A stretch of 63,218 bases of DNA. Origin: an uncultured Eubacteriales bacterium (GTDB taxonomy: Bacteria; Bacillota; Clostridia; Christensenellales; Aristaeellaceae). The notes under the pieces are model-generated. The model saw only the letters and a list, made by a program, of their open reading frames with translations. It did no database searches and was not told the origin of the DNA. The stretch lies in the NCBI GenBank assembly GCA_900315315.1, contig OMYT01000015.1:1-63218 (forward strand). The letters are read 5' to 3'. Positions 28,749 to 36,235 of this stretch are shown piece by piece; within the stretch, counting starts at the first letter, position 1; each line of letters begins with the position of its first letter. The translations under genes were made by a program, and so were the position numbers.

Positions 28749-29042
28749 ATGGACCGTGACCAGGCATACGAAGAAAGCCGCCGGAATCCGCCGGGAAGCC
28801 GGTCCCTGCGGTGCATCTGGTACTGCGGAAAAATCAATGAGGAGATCCGCAAGGCGGCCAGGCTGGGCGAAACCAGCCTGGAGCTTCGCTTTCCCCCGAA
28901 GCACTATGTGGCCCTGCACCGGGATGTCTTCAAACAGATCTATCTGAATCAGGGGTACGACGTAAGCTTTGCGCCGAATTTTCAGTATATTCAGCCTACC
29001 GAGTGGATCTTTACTCTCAACTGGAAACCGGAAACAAAATGA
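28749..29042 (+). CDS. Unrecognised small protein downstream of the M16 peptidase
   Basis: 97 residues, basic, no signal or membrane segment. AGGAGG is well spaced before ATG 28749, which supports a real gene. The centre (KINEEIRKAARLGETSLELR, then FPPKHYVALHRDVF) suggests a helix, a beta strand and another helix; the C-terminus is aromatic (FQYIQPTEWIFTLNW). I do not recognise the family. It is probably co-transcribed with the peptidase gene. Confidence 0.65.
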   Translation: MDRDQAYEESRRNPPGSRSLRCIWYCGKINEEIRKAARLGETSLELRFPPKHYVALHRDVFKQIYLNQGYDVSFAPNFQYIQPTEWIFTLNWKPETK

Positions 29043-29090
29043 AAACGCCTGATGATTGTGCAAGGGAACAATCATAGTTGTACATACAAA

Positions 29091-29122
29091 TGTTAGTGTG
29101 TTAGTGCGTTAGTGTGTTAGTG
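29091..29122. repeat. Tandem 8-bp repeat, four copies
   Basis: TGTTAGTG is repeated four times head to tail, the third copy starting with C instead of T, followed directly by TTTT. It is intergenic. Confidence 0.9.
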
Positions 29123-29182
29123 TTTTCCCCTCGCCGAGAGGAACTTTTCAATTTTGTGCCCTGCAGGCCTTTGTTTTCGGTC

Positions 29183-29227
29183 ACTTTATCAACTTTATCA
29201 ACTTTATCAACTTTATCAACATTATCA
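29183..29227. repeat. Tandem 9-bp repeat, five copies
   Basis: ACTTTATCA is repeated four times exactly, with a fifth copy ACATTATCA. It lies 60 nt after the 8-bp array in the same gap. There are no spacers, so it is not CRISPR-like. Confidence 0.92.
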
Positions 29228-29396
29228 AGTAAAAATACATATGGGGTCGTTTCTCAGGATCTCATGAGGCACTGCTCGCCGCATTTTCTGATTTCAGTGG
29301 TATGCATGATTATATGATAGTTTGAAATATAAAAAGGAAAATTTCCCTTTTTGTCAAATCAAACAAGGAAACGTTCTTCCCGGGGAGGCAGGGCAG

Positions 29397-30332
29397 ATGG
29401 CACAAAAAGCGGATATTCTCTGTATCGGCGTTGCGCTGGTGGATTCAATCATTCGGGGCTTTGATCCGGAGCCGGTTTCCGCTTCAGGCTACCGGGCTGT
29501 ATCCGGTTCGCTGAAGGTCGGCGGGGAGGCTGTCAACCATGCTGTTGCGGCAGCCAGGCTTGGCATGAAAGCGGAAATTCTTTGTTCGCTTGGTGCGGAC
29601 AGTGCGGGAGACATGGTGCTCGCTTACCTGAATCAGGCCGGCGTGAACACGGATCTCGTGATCCGCGCTGAAGAGCATCCGACGCCGGTAACCACGATGT
29701 TCGTCCGGGAGGACGGTACCAGGAAATCCATCACAAATCTGGCACACCGTTATAATTTTCATCCGGAACAATACGCTTCATGCTTTTCCGGCACGCGGGC
29801 CGTTGTTCTCGGCTCGCTGTTCCGGGCGCCTTTTGATGATCCCGGCATTATTTTCAGTGTGCTTCGGGCCGCCCGGGAGGTGGGTGCTTCGGTCTTTGCG
29901 GATACAAAACTGCCGAATTTTAATGTGCTGGCACTGGATGACCTGAAAGAAGCCCTGCCGCTGATCGACTATCTCACGCCCAACGAGGATGAAGCCCGGT
30001 ACTATACCGGAAAAGAGGATCCGGATGAAATGGCGGAGGTTTTTCTTGCATATGGGGTTCGCAATGTCATCATTAAGCTGGGAAGCAGGGGCTGTTATTT
30101 CCGGAATGCAGAGGAGGCGCTTTCTCTGCCGCCACTGCCGGTTGATGCTGTGGACAGCACGGGAGCAGGGGACTGCTTTATGGCCGGCTTTGCTTCTGAG
30201 ATTCTTCGGGGAAGCAGTCATAAAGAAGCGCTACGTTTTGCCAATGCATGCGGGGCAATCTGTACAACAGCGGTCGGTGCCGGCGCTGCGCTGAAAAGCC
30301 GGGAACAGGTTTTGCGGTGGATAAGCGGTTGA
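29397..30332 (+). CDS. PfkB-family carbohydrate or nucleoside kinase
   Basis: 311-residue ribokinase-like kinase. Both PfkB signatures are present: GGEAVNHAVAAARLG near the N-terminus, which is the substrate-binding glycine pair, and DAVDSTGAGDCFMAGF near the C-terminus, with the catalytic Asp and anion hole. YLTPNEDEARYYTG is also typical. The substrate cannot be read from sequence; fructose, ribose or a similar sugar is likely. The frame is open upstream, but GGGGAGG fixes the start at ATG 29397 (MAQKADILCIG). Confidence 0.9.
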   Translation: MAQKADILCIGVALVDSIIRGFDPEPVSASGYRAVSGSLKVGGEAVNHAVAAARLGMKAEILCSLGADSAGDMVLAYLNQAGVNTDLVIRAEEHPTPVTTMFVREDGTRKSITNLAHRYNFHPEQYASCFSGTRAVVLGSLFRAPFDDPGIIFSVLRAAREVGASVFADTKLPNFNVLALDDLKEALPLIDYLTPNEDEARYYTGKEDPDEMAEVFLAYGVRNVIIKLGSRGCYFRNAEEALSLPPLPVDAVDSTGAGDCFMAGFASEILRGSSHKEALRFANACGAICTTAVGAGAALKSREQVLRWISG

Positions 30333-30390
30333 TGCTGAAGGAAATGCGGAAAAACAGTTTCCGTGAGAAAACAGCAACGGTGCCGATGCG

Positions 30391-30419
30391 TTTACAGATG
30401 CAGAGAATCTTTATATAAT
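30391..30419 (+). promoter_or_regulatory. Promoter of the GT4 glycosyltransferase gene
   Basis: TTTACA (30391-30396) is spaced 17 nt from a perfect TATAAT (30414-30419), 33 nt before the start codon. Confidence 0.7.
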
Positions 30420-30452
30420 ACCGGAGAGCATGGGTTTTAGTGAGGGTTTGCG

Positions 30453-31619
30453 ATGAAAGTGCTTTTGGCGACGGATTGTTACCTTTTTCAGACGGGAGGC
30501 GTGACAAGCGTCGTAACTTCTCTGGAAAACGGCATGCGGAAGAACGGATGTGAGGTAAAAGTCCTGGCGCTTTCCAACAGCAACCGGTCTTATCGGGAGG
30601 GCGACAGTTATTTTGTCCGTTCCCACCGCTTCCCTGATTATCCGGAGCATCGCTTCAGTCTCGCCATGCATGATCCGCTTCTGGATGAGCTGATGGAATG
30701 GAATCCCGATATCATTCATATTCATACGGAAGCCACTGCGGGCTGGATGGCACAGATCATTGCGAAAAAAACGAATACGCCGGTTGTGATGACGACCCAT
30801 ACCGACTTCGAGTATTTTATGTTCGGCCGTTTCCGCGGCCTCCCGATTATCCAGACGCTGTTCGGTGTATGGGGTAAGAGGGCGTACAGGATCGCGGAGA
30901 AGGTCATCGTGCCTGCAGAAAAAGCGCGGGATTTTCCGCATCTCCGGCCTCTCAGGGATAAAGTGGTTGTGATGCCGAACGGCATTCAGCTGGATTGTTA
31001 TCAGAAGCCGGTTTCATCCGAAGAAAAAAGCGAACTGTTCAGCCGGTACGGACTCCGGGATAACGGATATACGCTGGTGATGGTCACCCGGGTAAGCAAG
31101 GAAAAAAATATTATGGAAATCCTTCAGTTCTTTCCGGATCTGCTTCGGGTCCTGCCGGAGGCGCAGCTGGTTATTGTCGGCGAGGGGCCGGACCGGAAAC
31201 GCCTCGAAAACTATTGTGCTCAGAAGGGTTTATCGGATCGTGTGCGCTTCACCGGCCGGATTCCTCCGGAAGAGGTATACCGGTATTATGCCATGGGCGA
31301 TCTTTTTGTCTCTGCGTCCACCTTTGAACTTCATAGTATGTCCTATCTGGAGGCGATGGCCTGCGGGCTGCCGCTGGTATGCCGGGAAGATTCCTGCCTT
31401 CAGGGCGTGCTGGAAAACGGTGAAAACGGCTTCAGCTATCGTGACGAGCAGGAATTCATTGACGCGGTCGAAAAAATACTGGAGTCGGACGAGCTTCGCA
31501 GTCGGATGAGCGCGGAGGCGCTGAAACGGGCGGAAGCATCGGGGAACCGGTATTTTGTGGAGCGTACGCTCGCGCTGTATCAGGCTGTATGTTCGTCATA
31601 TGAGTCCGGAGCCTGCTGA
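30453..31619 (+). CDS. Glycosyltransferase family 4, glycolipid-synthase type
   Basis: 388-residue GT-B glycosyltransferase. The N-terminal acceptor half starts MKVLLATDCYLFQTGGVTS and has PDIIHIHTEATAGWMA; the C-terminal nucleotide-sugar half has VVMPNGIQLDCY, VIVGEGPDRKRLE and the EX7E motif in STFELHSMSYLEAMACGLP. This pattern is shared with diacylglycerol glucosyltransferases and related lipid-sugar enzymes, so a membrane glycolipid role is plausible but inferred. It has its own promoter, a GAGGG ribosome site and a strong terminator, so it is monocistronic. Confidence 0.9.
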   Translation: MKVLLATDCYLFQTGGVTSVVTSLENGMRKNGCEVKVLALSNSNRSYREGDSYFVRSHRFPDYPEHRFSLAMHDPLLDELMEWNPDIIHIHTEATAGWMAQIIAKKTNTPVVMTTHTDFEYFMFGRFRGLPIIQTLFGVWGKRAYRIAEKVIVPAEKARDFPHLRPLRDKVVVMPNGIQLDCYQKPVSSEEKSELFSRYGLRDNGYTLVMVTRVSKEKNIMEILQFFPDLLRVLPEAQLVIVGEGPDRKRLENYCAQKGLSDRVRFTGRIPPEEVYRYYAMGDLFVSASTFELHSMSYLEAMACGLPLVCREDSCLQGVLENGENGFSYRDEQEFIDAVEKILESDELRSRMSAEALKRAEASGNRYFVERTLALYQAVCSSYESGAC

Positions 31620-31631
31620 ACAGCATAACGG

Positions 31632-31672
31632 ATCCCGGGGTTCGAAAAAAGAACCCCGGGAATTCTTTTTTT
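31632..31672 (+). terminator. Strong intrinsic terminator after the GT4 gene
   Basis: An 11-12 bp perfect stem TCCCGGGGTTC with its complement encloses GAAAAAA and is followed by ATTCTTTTTTT. Confidence 0.92.
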
Positions 31673-31688
31673 CCTGCCGCGTATCGTG

Positions 31689-31694
31689 TATAAT
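31689..31694 (+). promoter_or_regulatory. -10 element upstream of zapA
   Basis: A perfect TATAAT lies 41 nt before the zapA start and just after the GT4 terminator. No clear -35 hexamer is seen. Confidence 0.45.
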
Positions 31695-31735
31695 GACGGG
31701 GTGGTTTTACCATAACCCGGAAAAGAGGAACGAAC

Positions 31736-32065
31736 TTGGAAAAAAGGAAAGTTACAGTTTCGATCGGCGGGAAGCCTTGCACTTTTTATTCCGATGATTC
31801 GGATGAGTATATCGCTGCCCTGGAAAAAAGGGCGAACGAAGTGATGAAACAGACGGCGAAGTTCGCGGGATCATCAACCTGTACCAATGCCATCCTGTCC
31901 GTGCTTTGCCTCACGGATCAGCTGCTGAGAACGGAGCGGGCGGAGAAACCGGGAAAGACGGAAAAACCGCAGAGAGCGGAACAGAAAGCCGGGAAAAAGA
32001 ACAATCCGAAAGCTGCCGCGGAAGACAAGGGGCAGGTTTCGGTATGGGATTTGATGGATGATTAG
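31736..32065 (+). CDS. zapA: Cell division protein ZapA
   Basis: 109 residues. Residues 1-65 (KVTVSIGGKPCTFYSDDSDE, then YIAALEKRANEVM) have the ZapA fold: two short strands and a helix, followed by a helix with AILSVLCLTDQLLR. ZapA binds FtsZ and cross-links Z-ring filaments. The C-terminal ~40 residues are a Lys/Glu/Ala-rich tail ending SVWDLMDD. The start is TTG 31736, preceded by AGAGGA. It is transcribed alone, apart from the usual clostridial neighbours of zapA. Confidence 0.85.
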   Translation: MEKRKVTVSIGGKPCTFYSDDSDEYIAALEKRANEVMKQTAKFAGSSTCTNAILSVLCLTDQLLRTERAEKPGKTEKPQRAEQKAGKKNNPKAAAEDKGQVSVWDLMDD

Positions 32066-32079
32066 ATGTACTGAAATAA

Positions 32080-32823
32080 TTATGCCCGCATCTCTTCGAT
32101 ATGATAAACATAATCCAGGGTCTTCAGGGCCTCGATGATTTCCCCGTGGGACTTGTATTTCCTGAGCATTTCATTGCTCACGGAGATGGCGATGGAATAG
32201 ACGGAAAGCCCGCTGCCCACATAGGCCGGGTTCTGTTCGATTTCGTCAATGGTGATGCCCAGCCGGCGCAGCACGGTTACGAAGTCCTGCAGGCATACGC
32301 TGTTTGTCAGTTCCAGGTGGATTTCAAAATGATTGGAGCGGTTCTTGAAGGCGATTTCCAGGGCCGGAAACCAGAGCAGCGCGCACAGCAGCGCAGCGAA
32401 GGAGGCCAGGGCGACCGTGTAGTAGCCCATGCCCAGCGCGATACCGATGGCGATCGCTACCCAGAGGCCGACGGCGGTGGTCAGGCCCTTGATCTGGTTC
32501 CGGGAGGAATAGAAGACGGAGTGAACGGCGATGACGGACGCGCCGATGATGGTCGCTCCCGAGAGGATATACAGACTGCTTCTGCCTGAATCGGCAAACA
32601 CATAGCTGTCCAGCAGCGCCACCAGGGAGCCGATCAGGAACGCAAGCATGAATGTGCGAAGGCCGGCGGAATGCCGCTTGTTGGAACGCTCCCAGCCGAT
32701 GATGGCGCCGAGCGTCAGGGAAAGCAGCAGGCGCAGCAGGATGGAACCGATGGTGATGTCCGAGGCCCAGCTTCCGAGCAGCTGCGCGATGGGATCGGTA
32801 AAGACGGGATTTGCGGGATTCAT
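32080..32823 (-). CDS. MgtC/SapB-family membrane protein
   Basis: 247 residues. The N-terminal ~150 residues hold four to five transmembrane helices, with the MgtC core LLSLTLGAIIGWERSNKRHS AGLRT read across two segments and GASVIAVHSVFY. The C-terminal ~85 residues form a cytosolic ACT-like domain (HFEIHLELTN to YVYHIEEMRA). MgtC relatives are linked to survival in low magnesium and to membrane-potential or ATP-synthase control; the substrate, if any, is unknown. It is the last gene of the leftward run and lies 48 nt after the antiporter gene, with AGGAGG before its ATG. Confidence 0.88.
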   Translation of the reverse strand: MNPANPVFTDPIAQLLGSWASDITIGSILLRLLLSLTLGAIIGWERSNKRHSAGLRTFMLAFLIGSLVALLDSYVFADSGRSSLYILSGATIIGASVIAVHSVFYSSRNQIKGLTTAVGLWVAIAIGIALGMGYYTVALASFAALLCALLWFPALEIAFKNRSNHFEIHLELTNSVCLQDFVTVLRRLGITIDEIEQNPAYVGSGLSVYSIAISVSNEMLRKYKSHGEIIEALKTLDYVYHIEEMRA

Positions 32824-32871
32824 GGGAATGCCTCCTGTATCAGTTCATCATTTATGTTGAGGAATTCAAAG

Positions 32872-34320
32872 CTATAGAATTCGTCGTCGCGGGTTCCGCC
32901 GGGGCGCGGGAATATTCTGGTCGTGGTAATATTCCTCCGCGGCTTCGGTAAAGGCCCGCTCGTTTTCGTTCTCCGTATGGGCGGGGAGTTCGCTCTGTAT
33001 TTTCTGGATCCGTTCGATCAGCAGATCCACTTCTGTTTTTTTCTGTCCGTCCTCGGTGGTTTCCTCCACCGGGGCCAGGTCTTCCAGTTCATTGGAATAG
33101 GATCCGGACAGATAAAGGGACAGCTTGGCCGCGCCGGGACCGATCAGCTCGTACAGGACGCTGGAGGACAGAATAATCGTTTCCAGTGCCCGGCCCAGTT
33201 CCCCGCCCAGCTCCCGGGCGCCGAGGGCAGCAAGGCCGATGGCGACGCCGGCCTGCGGAATCAGCGCCAGCCCGAGATACCGGCTGACCTTCGGGGATTT
33301 TCCGGCCAGTTTGCAGCCTGCGAAGGCGCCGAGATATTTCCCCGCGATCCGGACAATAAAGTAGATGATGCCGATCAGCAGAAGGGACACCGAACCGATG
33401 GCTTCCGAGTTGTTGACCAGCAGTCCCAGATCGAAGGACAGGCCGCTGCGGAAGAAGAACAGCAGCAGGATCGGCGGGCTGAAATAGTTCAGCTGGCGGA
33501 AGAGGCGCTCGTCCTCTGTCGTGTTGATGTAGACCATTCCCATGCCCATGCAGCCCAGCAGCGGGGAAACGTCCAGCACCGCGCAGATTCCGCAGTAGGA
33601 GAACAGCAGCGCAATGGCGACGATCAGGCGGTTGTCGTTGCTGCGCCGGGAGATGAGCAGCTTCAGGAGAATGCCGAAGAAACACCCGAGCAGGAGCAGC
33701 AGCAGGTTCTTGCCTATGGGAAGCAGCACCTGGGCAATCTGGAAGCCGGAACTGGAGAAAACGGCGTCCGCCACGGAGACGGCAACCGAGTAAAGGATCA
33801 GGCAGACTACGTCGTCCAGCGCGACGACCTGCAGCAGCGTATCGACGAAATCTCCCTTTGCGCCGGTCTGCCGGATGGTCATGATGGTGGAGGCCGGCGC
33901 CGTGGCGGTGGCCAGCGCGCCGAGAACCACGGAGAAAGCAAAGTTCAGGCCGAGGATCAGATGGCAGGTCAGGAAGACCAGGATGGCTGCGCCCACGGAT
34001 TCCAGCACCGTGATGGTGATCACCTTGCCTCCGTTCTTTTTCAGCACGGAAAGGCGGAAAAACTCGCCGGTGCTGAAGGCGATGAAGGCCAGGGCGATAT
34101 CCGGAAGGAAGGCGGTATTTTCGATCACTGTCCTCGGGATCAGGTTCAGGCAGAACGGCCCCGCCAGGATCCCGCCGACGATATAGGCCGTCACATTCGG
34201 CAGCCGCAGCTTTTTGGTGATCCGCGTCATGAGGAAACCGCAGGCCAGCATCAGCGCGATCGAGATGATTGTGACCGCAACCGGCGATTCCCCATTCAGC
34301 CAGCTCATCCAGAAGGGCAT
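32872..34320 (-). CDS. Monovalent cation:proton antiporter, CPA2 family
   Basis: 482 residues with about 12-13 transmembrane helices. The core has TGEFFRLSVLKKNGGK, ALATATAPASTIMTIRQTGA and the paired acidic residues in VVALDDVVCLIL, the ion-binding site of electrogenic CPA2 antiporters such as NapA. The cytosolic tail (~70 residues) is charged and ends with an Arg-rich stretch (APRRNPRRRIL). There is no RCK/TrkA-N nucleotide-binding domain, unlike KefB/C. It is expected to exchange Na+ or K+ for H+. GGAAG precedes ATG 34320. Confidence 0.9.
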   Translation of the reverse strand: MPFWMSWLNGESPVAVTIISIALMLACGFLMTRITKKLRLPNVTAYIVGGILAGPFCLNLIPRTVIENTAFLPDIALAFIAFSTGEFFRLSVLKKNGGKVITITVLESVGAAILVFLTCHLILGLNFAFSVVLGALATATAPASTIMTIRQTGAKGDFVDTLLQVVALDDVVCLILYSVAVSVADAVFSSSGFQIAQVLLPIGKNLLLLLLGCFFGILLKLLISRRSNDNRLIVAIALLFSYCGICAVLDVSPLLGCMGMGMVYINTTEDERLFRQLNYFSPPILLLFFFRSGLSFDLGLLVNNSEAIGSVSLLLIGIIYFIVRIAGKYLGAFAGCKLAGKSPKVSRYLGLALIPQAGVAIGLAALGARELGGELGRALETIILSSSVLYELIGPGAAKLSLYLSGSYSNELEDLAPVEETTEDGQKKTEVDLLIERIQKIQSELPAHTENENERAFTEAAEEYYHDQNIPAPRRNPRRRIL

Positions 34321-34347
34321 GGTAATGCTTCCTTTCAGTGATAAATC

Positions 34348-36174
34348 TCAGTCATAAATCTTTCGCCCGCGTTCATCCGGCACGCCGGAGAGACGGTGGA
34401 AGAAGGTGTTGATGATGTCGCACCATTCCCGGGCATTGTACAGCTGTTTTTCCATTCGCTCCCGGATGACGCCGGCGTCAGGCTCCGGGAAGGGGAGGGA
34501 CAGCAGCTTTTCAGCCAGGACGCGGGTTTCCTCAAGCCCCTCAAAGTGATCGTCGTAGATCCGCTGGACCAGTGTCCGCCCGTCCTTCATCCGGAAAGTG
34601 TAGGGCAGACGGTGATAAAACAGCAGGTACAGATCCGGGCAGGTTTCCGGTTTTTCATATTTTTTCCGGATTGTCTCCGGATACTGGCTGAGATACCCGG
34701 TGCCCCCGGCGGTCCGGTCGATCCCCACGGCGTTCCGGTCCGCCTTGTGGTAGGTGCCCCACAGGTCGTATTCATATCCGGAGGGGTTGGGACCGTAGTG
34801 ATCATGCGGATTGACCATCCAGCCGATGCCCAGCGGAGCGGTGTATTTCTCGTAGATCCCGCGGGAGGAAAGCAGCAGATCTGTCAGTTTTTTCTCTTCT
34901 GCCGGGCTGAACCCGTAGGTGAGGCGGCACCAGCGGGCGACGGCGGTTTCCGCGTCCGTTTCCGGGTTCCAGGCCAGCAGTCCGAAGGTGTATAGATTGA
35001 CGGCGGCCAGCGGATGGCCTGTGTAATTCGCGTCGTTGCCGAGGTTTGAGACTGCGGCCAGGGACATGATGTTGTCCGCCGGCAGTTCCTCGTAGAGCTC
35101 CTTCCACATGGGAATCATGGTATAAAGGTCGATCTGGTGGCCGGTATATTCCTGCGTCAGCTGGAGCTCCATGGCCAGGTTTGTCCGCTTCATCCCGAGC
35201 AGCAGCGGGCTCAGCGGCTCCCGGACCTGGAAATCGAAAGGCCCGTGCTTGACCTGCAGGATCACGTTGTCGGCAAACTGTCCGTCCAGAAACGCGTAGT
35301 GCTCCCAGGCGGCCTTCGGCCGGTCCGTCGCGGTATCCCGCCAGTCCTGCCGGCAGTTGTACACAAAACACCGCCAGACGATCACGCCGCCGTAAGGCCG
35401 TACGGCTTCCGCCAGCATATTTGCGCCGTCGGCGTGGTTCCGCCCGTAGGTAAAAGGTCCGGGGCGGCCTTCGCTGTCTGCCTTGACCAGGAAACCGGCC
35501 AGGTCCGGAATCGCGGCCCAGACCTGGGAGGCGGTTTTCTTCCACCACTCCCGCACAACCGGATCCAGCGGATCCGCTGTGGGAATCCCGGAACGCATGG
35601 GCTGGGAAAAGTCAATCGAAAGCATCAGCCGGATGCCGAAGGGGCGGAACGCTTCCGCCAGCAGCGCCAGGGAGGGCAGATCATCCTCCAGCAGCAGCTG
35701 CGCGGGGAAGTGCACGTTCACATTGTTGATGCACAGGACGTTCAGTCCGGCGGAGGCCAGCAGGCGCCCAAGCTCCCGGATCCGTTCCGGGTCCCAGGAA
35801 AGTTTCCCGTCTGCAAAGAAAAGGCTCCGGCCGGCATATCCCCGCTCGATGGTCCCGTCCGGGTTGTCCCAGCAGTCGATCATCCGCAGCGCATACTTTG
35901 GTGCGGATTCCACCGAGTCGGAAATCGTTTCCCCGCACAGCCGGTCCAGGATCAGCCGGTAAGCCCCGTAGAGCAGTCCGGTGCTCCCCCCCGCAATGTG
36001 AAAGCTGCCGTCATCCAAAGCCTCAATCCGGTATCCGTCCCCCAGGGAAGCATCTTCCGCCAGCGTAACTGCCGGATCCGGCAGCGCATGCGATAATTCA
36101 AACCGTGCCAGCTCTGCCGGTGTTTTCAACCCGTCAGGCACTGGATCCTTCAGCTGTGAAAGCCACAGATTCAT
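34348..36174 (-). CDS. Alpha-glucuronidase (GH67), intracellular
   Basis: About 608 residues without a signal peptide. Family GH67 removes 4-O-methyl-glucuronic acid from the non-reducing end of short xylo-oligosaccharides after uptake. Diagnostic segments: LRMIDCWDNPDGTIERGYAG, LCINNVNVHFPAQLL, FLVKADSEGRPGPFTYGRNH (with the general-acid Glu), VIVWRCFVYN and NVILQVKHGPFDFQVREPL. The frame is open to 36213, but AGAGGAG is 10 nt before the ATG at 36174 (MNLWLSQL), so that start is used. No xylanase or xylosidase gene is nearby; the neighbours are an ABC exporter and an antiporter. Confidence 0.93.
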   Translation of the reverse strand: MNLWLSQLKDPVPDGLKTPAELARFELSHALPDPAVTLAEDASLGDGYRIEALDDGSFHIAGGSTGLLYGAYRLILDRLCGETISDSVESAPKYALRMIDCWDNPDGTIERGYAGRSLFFADGKLSWDPERIRELGRLLASAGLNVLCINNVNVHFPAQLLLEDDLPSLALLAEAFRPFGIRLMLSIDFSQPMRSGIPTADPLDPVVREWWKKTASQVWAAIPDLAGFLVKADSEGRPGPFTYGRNHADGANMLAEAVRPYGGVIVWRCFVYNCRQDWRDTATDRPKAAWEHYAFLDGQFADNVILQVKHGPFDFQVREPLSPLLLGMKRTNLAMELQLTQEYTGHQIDLYTMIPMWKELYEELPADNIMSLAAVSNLGNDANYTGHPLAAVNLYTFGLLAWNPETDAETAVARWCRLTYGFSPAEEKKLTDLLLSSRGIYEKYTAPLGIGWMVNPHDHYGPNPSGYEYDLWGTYHKADRNAVGIDRTAGGTGYLSQYPETIRKKYEKPETCPDLYLLFYHRLPYTFRMKDGRTLVQRIYDDHFEGLEETRVLAEKLLSLPFPEPDAGVIRERMEKQLYNAREWCDIINTFFHRLSGVPDERGRKIYD

Positions 36175-36198
36175 AACTTCATGACTCCTCTCAGAAAA

Positions 36199-36230
36199 AA
36201 CTCCACTCTTCACTCTCCACTCTTCACTCT
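36199..36230. repeat. Short tandem repeat between the exporter and GH67 genes
   Basis: TCCACTCTTCACTC is present twice in direct succession in the 61-nt gap upstream of the GH67 start codon. Confidence 0.75.
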
Positions 36231-36235
36231 AAACT

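Larger units (their letters stand above)
29043..29396. other. 354-nt non-coding gap holding two tandem-repeat arrays
   Basis: No credible gene. It contains a perfect 8-bp stem near 29052-29075 (ATGATTGT with its complement), the two repeat arrays listed separately, and an AT-rich hairpin at 29331-29352 (AAAAAGG with its complement) just before the sugar-kinase ribosome site. Confidence 0.6.

Noticed and set aside
29183-29227. CRISPR array
   Set aside because: The 9-bp units are directly adjacent without spacers and no cas gene is present.
29114-29317. 67-residue open frame across the tandem repeats
   Set aside because: The LSTLSTLST peptide is only a translation of the 9-bp repeat; no ribosome site.
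32923-34341. 472-residue open frame antisense to the CPA2 antiporter
   Set aside because: Gln/Asp/Gly-rich translation with no hydrophobic core, explained by the reverse strand of a membrane-protein gene.
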